Part shown: one piece after another, positions 31,511 to 39,781 of the stretch
Layout: each line of letters opens with the position of its first letter
Position numbering within the stretch: position 1 is the stretch's first letter
Source of the DNA: Methanobacteriota archaeon
GTDB taxonomy: Archaea > Thermoplasmatota > Poseidoniia > Poseidoniales > Poseidoniaceae
Length of the DNA: 55,348 bases
Direction of reading: 5' to 3'
NCBI GenBank assembly: GCA_002719815.1
Contig: PBET01000031.1
Span: 1-55,348, forward strand
Position numbers and translations under genes: made by a program
Notes under the pieces: generated by a model
Databases searched by the model: none
Seen by the model: the letters and a program-made list of their open reading frames with translations, nothing else
What the model was told of the DNA's origin: nothing

Positions 31511-34020
31511 CGACCCATAATGGCCGAATGTACTTGCGATTGAACTTCTCGCATTCGAGTGCGAGCGCCTAATTCTCTAAAGACTGCAAGTGCTCGTTGG
31601 AGATATTCCATTCGACGTTGTCGATCGGGTGCTACACCACCAAGTTTCGAGAGCAATTCGCCGATTTGCATTCGTAAATCGTTCGCTTCTGCAATAATCA
31701 ATGCTTCTCGATATCGCTCAAGTGCTTCCTCGCTTCGTCCACTATCTTCGAGTACTTCGCCCAAGAGGATCATCAACTCGACCATCGAGACTGGATCACC
31801 CACATCGGACATGATGTTCAACGATTCAGTATAATGGTGCATGGATGTTTCAGCATCGTTCATTTTTGCATGATAACGACCAAGCAATGCTTGTGCACGA
31901 GCATGGGCAAGTAAGTCATCGGCCCGGTCTGTTCGTTCAAATGCCTCGAATGCATGCTTACGAGCACGTTCAACCTCACCTAAATCAAGGAGGGCTCGAC
32001 CAAGAATAATTTGGGCACTGAGCAATGTTTCATCACTGTTGATGATCGCTTCAACTTCTGAATATGCTTCAAGTGCCTTTCCACGGTCATTCTTTCGACG
32101 ATACAAATAGCCCATGTTGTTGTAGGTTCTCGCAGCACCTTTCGCATCACCAAGTTCAACTTGAACTTCAAGGGCTTCTTTGTGCGCAGCAAGTGCGTTA
32201 TCGGTTTGCCCTTGTTTCATTGCGATATCTGCTTGTGAACCAAGAATTTCAGCATAAACCACTGGAAGATTCGCATCTTTTGCTGCACTACTCGCCGTTT
32301 CAAAGATTGAAGAGGCTTGTTCAAATCGGCCGAGCATCAGCAGGATATCACCTTGCAATTGCATCATTGGAGCCATGAGGGAAGAATCCAAACGATCGAC
32401 ATTGACACTTTCGATCAGGCTCAACAATTCGAGATGGCCTTGTGAAACCAATTGACGACCGAATTCTACAATCTTCTCAATGGCCTCTTGTTGATGTTCC
32501 GAGGCAAGTTCATGGTAAATTTGCTCAAGTGTTGTTTCGGATGATTTACTCAACTTACTGTAATATTGGGCGCAAGCATTGTGGACGATTTGTTTGGTTT
32601 GGTCATCGATGCTACGGACCAAGAATTCACGTATCAAATCGTGAACATCGTAGACATCCGTATCAACTTGACGAGCAAGTCCTTGTTCAACCAAACTATC
32701 GAGAACATCAATGTCAAGTTCATGAGAGAGGAGAGCATCGAGAGGGACTGATTCCCTGAAAATTGAAAGAACGGTGAGGACTCGTTTTTGTTCAGCCGAT
32801 AGCTTGGAAAAGATTTCTTTCGTAACATAGTGTTCAAGCGTATCGTGGAAAGCTCCCGCAGATGCTCCGCGATTGATCAATTCCAAAACAAGAGGATGCC
32901 CTCTGGATAATCCATGGATGTGGAGCCATTGTTCTGTGGAGAGGTCTTCAAATCCAGTGAGAATGTTCCGTGCTGCATCAGAATCAAGTCCATCGAGTGG
33001 GAGAACAAGGCTGGTAATACGACCTTCAGCGTCTTTTGTTGGTACAACGGGTTTGAATGAACGAGAGAAGATAACCAAACCTATCGATTCTTCACTACCG
33101 AGCAATCCAATTGTCATCGACTGAATTGTTTGGAAGAGAATTGCATCTGAAACCTTGTGGAAGTCATCGATGACAATTAATGTCGGTGTATTTTCCAAGG
33201 AGTCGATGAGGATTCTGGCAGCATCATCAGGCTTGGGAACGGGTGTAGCAGCAAGATAGTCTGCAAAAGAGGAATCACCAATGTTGAGCAACCATTCTGC
33301 AAGCGATTCAAACAATGCTCGTGAGCCTTCCCAATCTTGACAACGGTGATAGAGAAGATTCCTTCGGTGCATGAATCGTTCGATCAGTTTTGCTGCAATT
33401 GTCGTTTTACCAATTCCTGCAATACCAGGAATCATCAGCGTCGTTGCACGAGCGTCGAGAAGATTAACCATGTTGTCAAGTTCTTTTTCTCGTCCGAAGA
33501 AATGACGTAATCGTGGAAGATCACCAAGTGAGGTAACGAGTTGTTTCTCAACTTGTTTTGACAAATCTCGTTCGATGAGATCCTCTGACAATGATCGTGC
33601 ATCCAGAATCAAATTATCATCCAAGTAGCGAATGATATCGACAGGACGCATTGCGAATGGCAAAACTTCGTGGGCTGCACCGAGTGTTGTCGATACGGTT
33701 TCACCATCGACATTGATGCAACGAAATTGAAACGCTCGAAGACGACCCCATGTTTCTTCAGCGGCTAAAATTCCCGCATCGGTTAGAAAGTAGGCCTTCC
33801 GTTTTCTGCTAACACCTTGGACGTGAGCTTGCCGTTCAACGAGGAGGCCTTGGTCTCTCAAACCAGAGATCGCTCGTGGAACGTTTGAACGTGCAATGGC
33901 GACAGCGTTTGCAATTCCCATCTGTGATAAGGCAAAAGGGACTTCGACTTTCTCTTTGAAATCAGCATAGTCTAGAAGATGCAGAAGCACCTTCTCCTGA
34001 ACGCCAGGTTTGGCAATCAT
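31507..34020 (-). CDS. STAND-type ATPase with winged-helix and TPR domains
   Basis: This 837-aa cytoplasmic protein is built like a signal-transduction ATPase. Residues 1-90 look like a MarR/ArsR-type winged helix (VPRAISGLRDQGLLVERQAH then KRKAYFLTDAG). The NTPase core has Walker A IPGIAGIGKTTIAA (Lys205), Walker B LIVIDDFH (about 281-288), and a sensor segment (LVIFSRS). The region from about residue 530 to the end is a series of TPR units (ALAAHKEALEVQVELGDAKG, YNNMGYLYRRKNDRGKALEA and others). Winged helix plus STAND plus TPR is the layout of MalT-like regulators, so ligand-gated transcriptional control is the most likely role. It begins 13 bp after the beta-helix gene stop and may be co-expressed with it. 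Its target is unknown. Confidence 0.88.
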   Translation of the reverse strand: MIAKPGVQEKVLLHLLDYADFKEKVEVPFALSQMGIANAVAIARSNVPRAISGLRDQGLLVERQAHVQGVSRKRKAYFLTDAGILAAEETWGRLRAFQFRCINVDGETVSTTLGAAHEVLPFAMRPVDIIRYLDDNLILDARSLSEDLIERDLSKQVEKQLVTSLGDLPRLRHFFGREKELDNMVNLLDARATTLMIPGIAGIGKTTIAAKLIERFMHRRNLLYHRCQDWEGSRALFESLAEWLLNIGDSSFADYLAATPVPKPDDAARILIDSLENTPTLIVIDDFHKVSDAILFQTIQSMTIGLLGSEESIGLVIFSRSFKPVVPTKDAEGRITSLVLPLDGLDSDAARNILTGFEDLSTEQWLHIHGLSRGHPLVLELINRGASAGAFHDTLEHYVTKEIFSKLSAEQKRVLTVLSIFRESVPLDALLSHELDIDVLDSLVEQGLARQVDTDVYDVHDLIREFLVRSIDDQTKQIVHNACAQYYSKLSKSSETTLEQIYHELASEHQQEAIEKIVEFGRQLVSQGHLELLSLIESVNVDRLDSSLMAPMMQLQGDILLMLGRFEQASSIFETASSAAKDANLPVVYAEILGSQADIAMKQGQTDNALAAHKEALEVQVELGDAKGAARTYNNMGYLYRRKNDRGKALEAYSEVEAIINSDETLLSAQIILGRALLDLGEVERARKHAFEAFERTDRADDLLAHARAQALLGRYHAKMNDAETSMHHYTESLNIMSDVGDPVSMVELMILLGEVLEDSGRSEEALERYREALIIAEANDLRMQIGELLSKLGGVAPDRQRRMEYLQRALAVFRELGARTRMREVQSQVHSAIMGR

Positions 34021-34033
34021 TCAATCACACCAA

Positions 34034-37000
34034 TTACTGACCAGGTGGTTGATAGTTTGGATCAGGAACCCATTGATTGCTCTCTTGATCCCACATCCAA
34101 CCAGGGTGCTGAGCGGATTGTTCCGGCACCGCTGGCTGTTGAACAGCAGCCGGGGCAGCAGGTTGTTGCGGCGTTCCGACAACGTCCTTCTTACCCCAAG
34201 CGTATGGGTCAACTTCTTGCTCAACTTCCTGAGTTCCATCGAACTCATCATCGTCTAGTTCTTCAAATTCGATGAAGAAGTAGCCGACTCCACCCAGCAG
34301 AATCAGTGCACCGATGACAATTGCAACGATGAGAAGAACATTCAGGCCCTCATCCTCTTCGCCAACTGCGACTTCAAAGGCTGTTGCATCAGAACTACCT
34401 CCGAACGTTTGACCATTCATCTCAAATTTGATTTCTCGAGAAACGTCATCCAAGTCTTGCAGGCTGATATTCATCGTCCATGTTCCGTCATCACCAACAA
34501 TGACTGATTTGATTGGGAAATCCGATGATACAGTCTTTGCCTCGACCTTGGCACCTGGAAGACCAGTCCCATTGAATACAGCCACAGACTTTGCGGAAAC
34601 TGAATCACCTGGGTTGGTGTAGTCGACATCAAACTTAATCGCTTGAACAAAGAACGTTACGTCCCGAGAGACGGCGAATTCATCAAATCCATCACGAACA
34701 ATGAAACGAACATTCTCGACAGTCCAACTGCTGATATCCTCATTGCTTTGTTTGATGGCAGGATCGTATGTTGCGATTCCCTGACTATCAATATCGATGA
34801 GGTATGGATGATCATCGTCCGTTGAAACGGTTAGATCATCAGCGAAGTCATAAATGAGCACATTGGAATCTGGGTCATTGAAGTATTGCTTCAAATCGAT
34901 AACGCCACCGCCACCACATTGATTCTCTGAACTCGAATCAATAACACAGAAGATTGTAATCTGTGTTTGCCAATTGGTTGCGTTAAACTGTGGAGGGATG
35001 TTGTTCTCATCTGCTGGTTTGGAAATGGTAATTCGCTTGACGAACTCTTCGGAGTAATCCTCACCATCGTAGGCTCTGACTCGGATTTCATATTGACTTT
35101 CATGATCGAGTCGGCTTGTGTCCCAAACTGCGGACCAAGAATAACCAACTGTACTCGCCTGTGTGAAGGTCGTTACAGGACCAGGGCCATCGTTCAGCAG
35201 GAGACCACTCGCCAGATCGAGAATGTCAATTTCGACACGCGTAATCGTACCATCGGAACCATCCGTCGCGAAGCCTTTCAGAATCGTCTCGGTTTCAGCA
35301 CGTACTGGAAGTAAACCAGTCGGTTCGAGTAGTTGGACCATTGGAGGCGTGTTATCGTTCAGAACAGTAACCGTCCTTGTGGAAACCACGCAGATTCCTT
35401 GCTCATCATCACAGAAATCGCTATCACTTGCCCACACTTCAAAGGTGTATTCACCTGTTTCAAGTTCCTCAAAGTTCCATTGATACGCCCAAGCAACAGC
35501 TCCATCAATCGCAAAGTGCGACGAGTATCCATTCGGCCCGGTGACATCGAACCAGATGTTCTCGATATCCGACCCCAATACGCCGTTGTATGGATCCGAG
35601 GCGGTTCCTGTAAAGAGAATCTTGCCGTTGGAGTGGGTTGAGCCATCGAGAGGTTCATCCAGATAAAGCGTTGGTGGAACCAGATTCAACTTGAAATTAC
35701 GAGTGGTAATTGGGGAATAATCCAAGCCATCGTAGGAACGAATTCTGAAGGTAACATCGCTCTCACCATCTGGGTGGGCAGAGAGATCCCAATCAAACGA
35801 CCATGTCTTGAATGGATGGTTCTCTTTTGTCAATTCACCATTTGCACCAGACGTATCGACGGCATAGTACCAATCAGAACTACCAGGTGGTTGAATTTCA
35901 ACGCGCTCAATCAGACCAAATTGACGATCATACGCAATAACATCAAGTGGGTATGGGCCTGATTGACCATCCCAGGCAGTACCTGTAATGACTGCGTTAA
36001 TTGCGAATGAATCTCCATCGTATTGTTCAACTGTAACACTTGGTCGTTGATTATCGAGACTGATGATATCATCGATTGACCCGCTGAGGACAAAGTCGAA
36101 CTCTTTCTTACCCTTGCCGAATTTGTAGGCCTCAACAATGTAGAACGGGAGTTCTCTGCCGTTTACGCAATCTGGATCATCATCATCAACGAATGTATCG
36201 CCGTCATTGTCGTATCCATCCGAGCATGTATCCTCATCGAGGATGGTTGGGTTCGAAGGATCAGATCCCGGAACGGTTACGCCAGTTTCTCCTACGAGGT
36301 GATTCCAGTTACGATCGAGGAGGAAATTGGATGGAAGTGAGACTTGCTGTGTGAAACCAAAACTGTCTGTGGTCAATTCATACAACGGCAATCCAGTTGC
36401 GTCCTTAATGATGACAGTAGCACCAGCAACATTGCTGTTCTTTGCCTTCACTTGATAGCGAACCAATTCACCTTCACGGACTTGTGAACCCCAAGCAGAG
36501 TTTTGGTTTTGCACGTGAATCTTCGTTTCATCGAAATTCTGCAAACTCGCGAACGAGAAAACGGTTGAGTTGTTGACAAGTTCAATTGCGAGTGGCATGT
36601 CTCGAGGTGGAACTGCTGCAGTATCTGGGAGCAACAAACATTCGGATTGGACATAAGGACACTCTGCACCAAGCCATTGAAGCATGACTGGATAGGTGTA
36701 GTCGCCACCCGCATCAGGGATGTATTCAGACTGAACCGTTACCCGCGATTCTGAGATGTTGTACACTTGAGTGGCATTGGTCCATGTATTGCCTGAGAAG
36801 TAACCGATTGAACCATATTTCTGACCATATTTGTTGTCAAAGTGCGAGATGTTAGCTGCAAATTGTCCTGCCTCGATTGAGTTTCGTTGTACATTGACAA
36901 TAGAACCTTTGATTCGCAGACCATCACCTGCATTGTTGGTTACTGTGTTGTCGACGATTGTCGCAGAGGATGTGAAGACGTGAATAGCAGGACACTGGAA

Positions 37001-38365
37001 GTCACCATCATACATCCACAGAGAGTTGCAGGTACCAGTATTGTTTGAAATGACGTTATCAGCAATGTACGCTCTGTTTGGTGAAGGGCCTGGGTAATTG
37101 CTACCCTGATCACGATAGTGATACTCACCAATTTGGATGGCTTCCTTTTCCGTGTTTTGAATGGTGTTGTTTTGGATTTCGACTTCAGATTGGCCATAGA
37201 CCCAGAAACCGTTGTAGCCTCCAATAGGGCCAATTGTGTTTCGATGAGCGGATACCGTCGAATCACGGATACCGAATCCAGAACCTGCTGAAGCACCAGA
37301 AATGGTGTTTGAGGTCGCTACAACAATCGCACCATCGTATGCGGTAATTCCAGCGCCTTCTCCTGTCGTGATGACGTTATTGTCGAGGTAAAGTGTGTGT
37401 GCGAAGTTACCCGTGGATTTGTATGAGTTCGTGTCAATAGCGTTGCACAGAACATTGATTGTACTGTTTCCAAAGGATCCAGATGAACCCTTGAAAAACG
37501 CACCATAGGCATTGTCCTTGACGTCGAGATTGTCCATCGAGACATAGGAATTTTCGGCATAAATCAATACACGACCTCCACCCTGATTGCCACATTGTGC
37601 TTGTGTGTTACCAGTAAATGTTGAACCTGTGATGGTGAGTGATGAAAGAATACCTGCTCCAGCATCGTAAGCACGAACTGCTGCCGCATCGTAGCCACGC
37701 CCATCATCACCAAGTGTGAATGTTGAATCACGAATTGTTGGAGCTGCGAAATCCAATGCAATGATATTGGAAGTGTTGATGTTGGAGAAGGCAAGGTTAT
37801 CGAGCATTGCGGAAGATCCGTCAAAGACAAGCGTACCATACTGAACTGCTTGCAGTGTCTGGACATAGATTGGATGTCCGTATGCATTGTTGAATGAGAC
37901 GTGGGACATTCCCGTCGAAGCTTGGTTAATGGTGTTTCGAATGATGACACCAGAACCACATGCTGCATCCGTGTTGGTTAACAACTGGTTGCCCTGTTGG
38001 TAACAGCGACCAGTAACGGTGGTGTCCGCAGGAAGAGCCCATTCAAAACGAATGGTTGATGATGAACTTCCTTGGGTTGCCCCACAAGAGGCTGAACCTG
38101 CACAGATCGCACCTTCGACATCAATGTAGACACCTGCAGGAATATTGATTGTCGTTCCTGCTTGAATGATGAGTTTTGCACCTTCAGCAACGGTTACATC
38201 ACCGGTCAATGTGTGTGTTCCACTCCAAGTCTCTGTTGTGAGAATCTCACCATTTGATGTTTCGTTGACAGCACTTGCAGTCGGCACGGTCACCAATCCG
38301 ATCATCAGGGATGTAAGTAAGAGCCCTACAAGACCTACACTTTTTCCAATATTTGCAATTCGCAT
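34034..38365 (-). CDS. Giant beta-helix surface protein with Ig-like domains and cytoplasmic tail
   Basis: This 1,443-aa protein starts at the ATG at 38365, preceded by GAGG seven bases away; the track's 38428 start adds an unlikely leader. The signal peptide (SVGLVGLLLTSLMIGLVTVP) ends near ASA. Residues of about 40-620 form a right-handed parallel beta-helix with repeated Asn-rich turns (NTIQNTEKEAIQIGEYHYRD). A metal-binding loop follows (CSDGYDNDGDTFVDDDDPDC), then Ig-like domains (for example PPTLYLDEPLDGSTHSNGKI). One transmembrane helix (LLIVAIVIGALILLGGVGYF) leads to an acidic and Pro-rich cytoplasmic tail ending PGWMWDQESNQWVPDPNY. Beta-helices of this type often bind polysaccharide or act as adhesins. 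The upstream gap has a clear promoter and a palindromic cluster, so its expression may be tightly regulated. Confidence 0.87.
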   Translation of the reverse strand: MRIANIGKSVGLVGLLLTSLMIGLVTVPTASAVNETSNGEILTTETWSGTHTLTGDVTVAEGAKLIIQAGTTINIPAGVYIDVEGAICAGSASCGATQGSSSSTIRFEWALPADTTVTGRCYQQGNQLLTNTDAACGSGVIIRNTINQASTGMSHVSFNNAYGHPIYVQTLQAVQYGTLVFDGSSAMLDNLAFSNINTSNIIALDFAAPTIRDSTFTLGDDGRGYDAAAVRAYDAGAGILSSLTITGSTFTGNTQAQCGNQGGGRVLIYAENSYVSMDNLDVKDNAYGAFFKGSSGSFGNSTINVLCNAIDTNSYKSTGNFAHTLYLDNNVITTGEGAGITAYDGAIVVATSNTISGASAGSGFGIRDSTVSAHRNTIGPIGGYNGFWVYGQSEVEIQNNTIQNTEKEAIQIGEYHYRDQGSNYPGPSPNRAYIADNVISNNTGTCNSLWMYDGDFQCPAIHVFTSSATIVDNTVTNNAGDGLRIKGSIVNVQRNSIEAGQFAANISHFDNKYGQKYGSIGYFSGNTWTNATQVYNISESRVTVQSEYIPDAGGDYTYPVMLQWLGAECPYVQSECLLLPDTAAVPPRDMPLAIELVNNSTVFSFASLQNFDETKIHVQNQNSAWGSQVREGELVRYQVKAKNSNVAGATVIIKDATGLPLYELTTDSFGFTQQVSLPSNFLLDRNWNHLVGETGVTVPGSDPSNPTILDEDTCSDGYDNDGDTFVDDDDPDCVNGRELPFYIVEAYKFGKGKKEFDFVLSGSIDDIISLDNQRPSVTVEQYDGDSFAINAVITGTAWDGQSGPYPLDVIAYDRQFGLIERVEIQPPGSSDWYYAVDTSGANGELTKENHPFKTWSFDWDLSAHPDGESDVTFRIRSYDGLDYSPITTRNFKLNLVPPTLYLDEPLDGSTHSNGKILFTGTASDPYNGVLGSDIENIWFDVTGPNGYSSHFAIDGAVAWAYQWNFEELETGEYTFEVWASDSDFCDDEQGICVVSTRTVTVLNDNTPPMVQLLEPTGLLPVRAETETILKGFATDGSDGTITRVEIDILDLASGLLLNDGPGPVTTFTQASTVGYSWSAVWDTSRLDHESQYEIRVRAYDGEDYSEEFVKRITISKPADENNIPPQFNATNWQTQITIFCVIDSSSENQCGGGGVIDLKQYFNDPDSNVLIYDFADDLTVSTDDDHPYLIDIDSQGIATYDPAIKQSNEDISSWTVENVRFIVRDGFDEFAVSRDVTFFVQAIKFDVDYTNPGDSVSAKSVAVFNGTGLPGAKVEAKTVSSDFPIKSVIVGDDGTWTMNISLQDLDDVSREIKFEMNGQTFGGSSDATAFEVAVGEEDEGLNVLLIVAIVIGALILLGGVGYFFIEFEELDDDEFDGTQEVEQEVDPYAWGKKDVVGTPQQPAAPAAVQQPAVPEQSAQHPGWMWDQESNQWVPDPNYQPPGQ

Positions 38366-38372
38366 ATTTATT

Positions 38373-38376
38373 CCTC
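38373..38376 (-). promoter_or_regulatory. Shine-Dalgarno GAGG for the beta-helix gene
   Basis: The minus strand reads AGAGGAATAAATATG, placing GAGG seven bases before the ATG at 38365. This decides the start over the upstream in-frame codon at 38428. Confidence 0.65.
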
Positions 38377-38398
38377 TATGTCTTTGCAGAAACCGGAC

Positions 38399-38410
38399 AA
38401 ATATAATACT
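38399..38410 (-). promoter_or_regulatory. TATA box of the beta-helix surface protein
   Basis: The minus strand reads AGTATTATATTT, a strong AT-rich archaeal TATA-like element about 37 bp before the ATG at 38365. Initiation about 25 bp downstream would leave a short leader that still contains the GAGG Shine-Dalgarno. The position in a 155-bp intergenic gap supports it. Confidence 0.5.
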
Positions 38411-38435
38411 GCGCCCCAGATGACACACGTAAATG

Positions 38436-38460
38436 TATCATTTTAAGATGATAATATCAT
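38436..38460. promoter_or_regulatory. Alternating inverted half-sites, possible operator
   Basis: The plus strand carries TATCAT, six bases, ATGATA, one base, TATCAT. The last two half-sites form the 13-bp palindrome ATGATAATATCAT, and the first two form a second inverted repeat. The cluster lies about 25-60 bp upstream of the TATA box of the beta-helix gene, a position typical of archaeal activator or repressor sites. No regulator can be named. Confidence 0.4.
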
Positions 38461-38515
38461 TATTTAGGCATTAAGAATATCAATATTCCTCAAAGATATC
38501 AAGTTTCTAAGCATG

Positions 38516-38520
38516 AAAAA
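38516..38520 (-). terminator. Oligo-T run after the subtilisin gene
   Basis: Immediately after the stop codon of the protease gene the minus strand reads TTTTTC. Short oligo-T runs after stop codons act as archaeal terminators. With only five T residues and no other test, this is a weak call. Confidence 0.3.
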
Positions 38521-39726
38521 TTAGCAATTCGGACTTTCGGAGACCCGATTAAGCCATAATTCTGCATTGAGTTCACCATAGCCGTTTCGAGAATCATGTG
38601 AGAAATCTGAACTCAATGATTCTGCCAGAGCTCGTTTGACGAGTTCAATACAAGCAGTCGTTGATGTCGCGTTTGGCTTTAATTCTGGGTGTGCTTCAAG
38701 AATCAATGCCAATGCACCCGCAACAAATACCGTAGCATCCGATGTGCCACTGGATGAATACCATTGGTCGTTCTTTCCTGTCGATACAATTCCAACCCCA
38801 GGAGCGGTCAATTCTGGTTTTTGATGTGGAAAGATACGTGGATCACCAGCACTATCAACCGATTCACCCATGGACGATTGACTCCAAACTGAACCATCCC
38901 TGTTCGATGCACCAACGGTGATGGCAAGATTGACGTTACCGGGTGCGCTGACAAAACCATCATCTGCAGAACCACCATCGTTACCGGCAGCAGCAACGAC
39001 AAAAATTCCTTCATCAATTGCTTGCCGAGTTGCAGAAACAGCAGGACCTTCTCTTGAGGCTGATTGATCTTGCTCACCACCCAATGAGAGTGAGATGATG
39101 TCGGCTTCAAAATCGAAGACGCACCATCGGATTGCATCACCAACCCTCGTCTCAGAACCAGTGTTGTTGTCACCATCAGCACTCAAGGCAGCCGCCATTC
39201 CTAATGTCACATTGGGGGCAATGCCAATTTGGAGATCGTTTGAAATCAACAAGCCTGCCATCAATGTACCATGAGAAATTGAACCATAATCCACAGGATC
39301 TGTTGATGAGCCTACAAAATCCTTGAACACAACATCTGCATCTTCAAGCGATGTATGCGTGAGAGAGAGTCCTGTATCGACCATACAAACACGTACACCT
39401 TCTCCTGAGAGTCCATCATCTTGCAATGAACGAACCTCTGATTGTTCAAACGCCCATTCCGAAGTTGAAGGTGGTAATTCCAACAACAAGAGATTTGATT
39501 GCCAAAGCACGACAATGATGCCCAAAAAGAGCGCCATCATCACACCAGAAGTGATTGAGAACAAACGCCTTGGCCGATAAGGAAGCGTATCTGGAAGGGT
39601 TGGAGCCCACCCAGTTACCTCCGCCCTCCATTGATCTTGATGATCATTGGTTGATGGGTCAACTGCTGAGAGAATCTTGGGCTCCCCTGGTTCAGGAAGC
39701 AATTCAACTCCACGCAATTCTTCCAT
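38521..39726 (-). CDS. Membrane-anchored subtilisin-like serine protease (S8)
   Basis: The ATG at 39726 is preferred over the track's TTG at 39741 because GGTGGGAG precedes it. The 401-aa protein has about 55 cytoplasmic residues, one signal-anchor helix (ITSGVMMALFLGIIVVLW), and an external S8 domain. The catalytic triad is visible: Asp in RVCMVDTGLS, His in ISHGTLMAGLL, and Ser in SSSGTSDATVFVAGAL. The oxyanion Asn is in VVAAAGNDGG. In the Ser motif the usual GTSxAxP has Phe where Pro is normal. There is no clear propeptide. It lies 55 bp downstream of the giant AglB gene on the same strand and could trim AglB's own long tail or its substrates. That link is inferred from adjacency. Confidence 0.9.
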   Translation of the reverse strand: MEELRGVELLPEPGEPKILSAVDPSTNDHQDQWRAEVTGWAPTLPDTLPYRPRRLFSITSGVMMALFLGIIVVLWQSNLLLLELPPSTSEWAFEQSEVRSLQDDGLSGEGVRVCMVDTGLSLTHTSLEDADVVFKDFVGSSTDPVDYGSISHGTLMAGLLISNDLQIGIAPNVTLGMAAALSADGDNNTGSETRVGDAIRWCVFDFEADIISLSLGGEQDQSASREGPAVSATRQAIDEGIFVVAAAGNDGGSADDGFVSAPGNVNLAITVGASNRDGSVWSQSSMGESVDSAGDPRIFPHQKPELTAPGVGIVSTGKNDQWYSSSGTSDATVFVAGALALILEAHPELKPNATSTTACIELVKRALAESLSSDFSHDSRNGYGELNAELWLNRVSESPNC

Positions 39727-39781
39727 GCTTCTCCCACCCAAATCGGTGGTTCTCTCGTATCAAACCTTGTCTCAAGACAAA

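Noticed and set aside
31507-34020. STAND ATPase as an Avs-type antiviral system
   Set aside because: No nuclease or other effector domain is visible, the N-terminal domain looks like a winged helix, and no defence genes adjoin it, so a regulator is the better reading.
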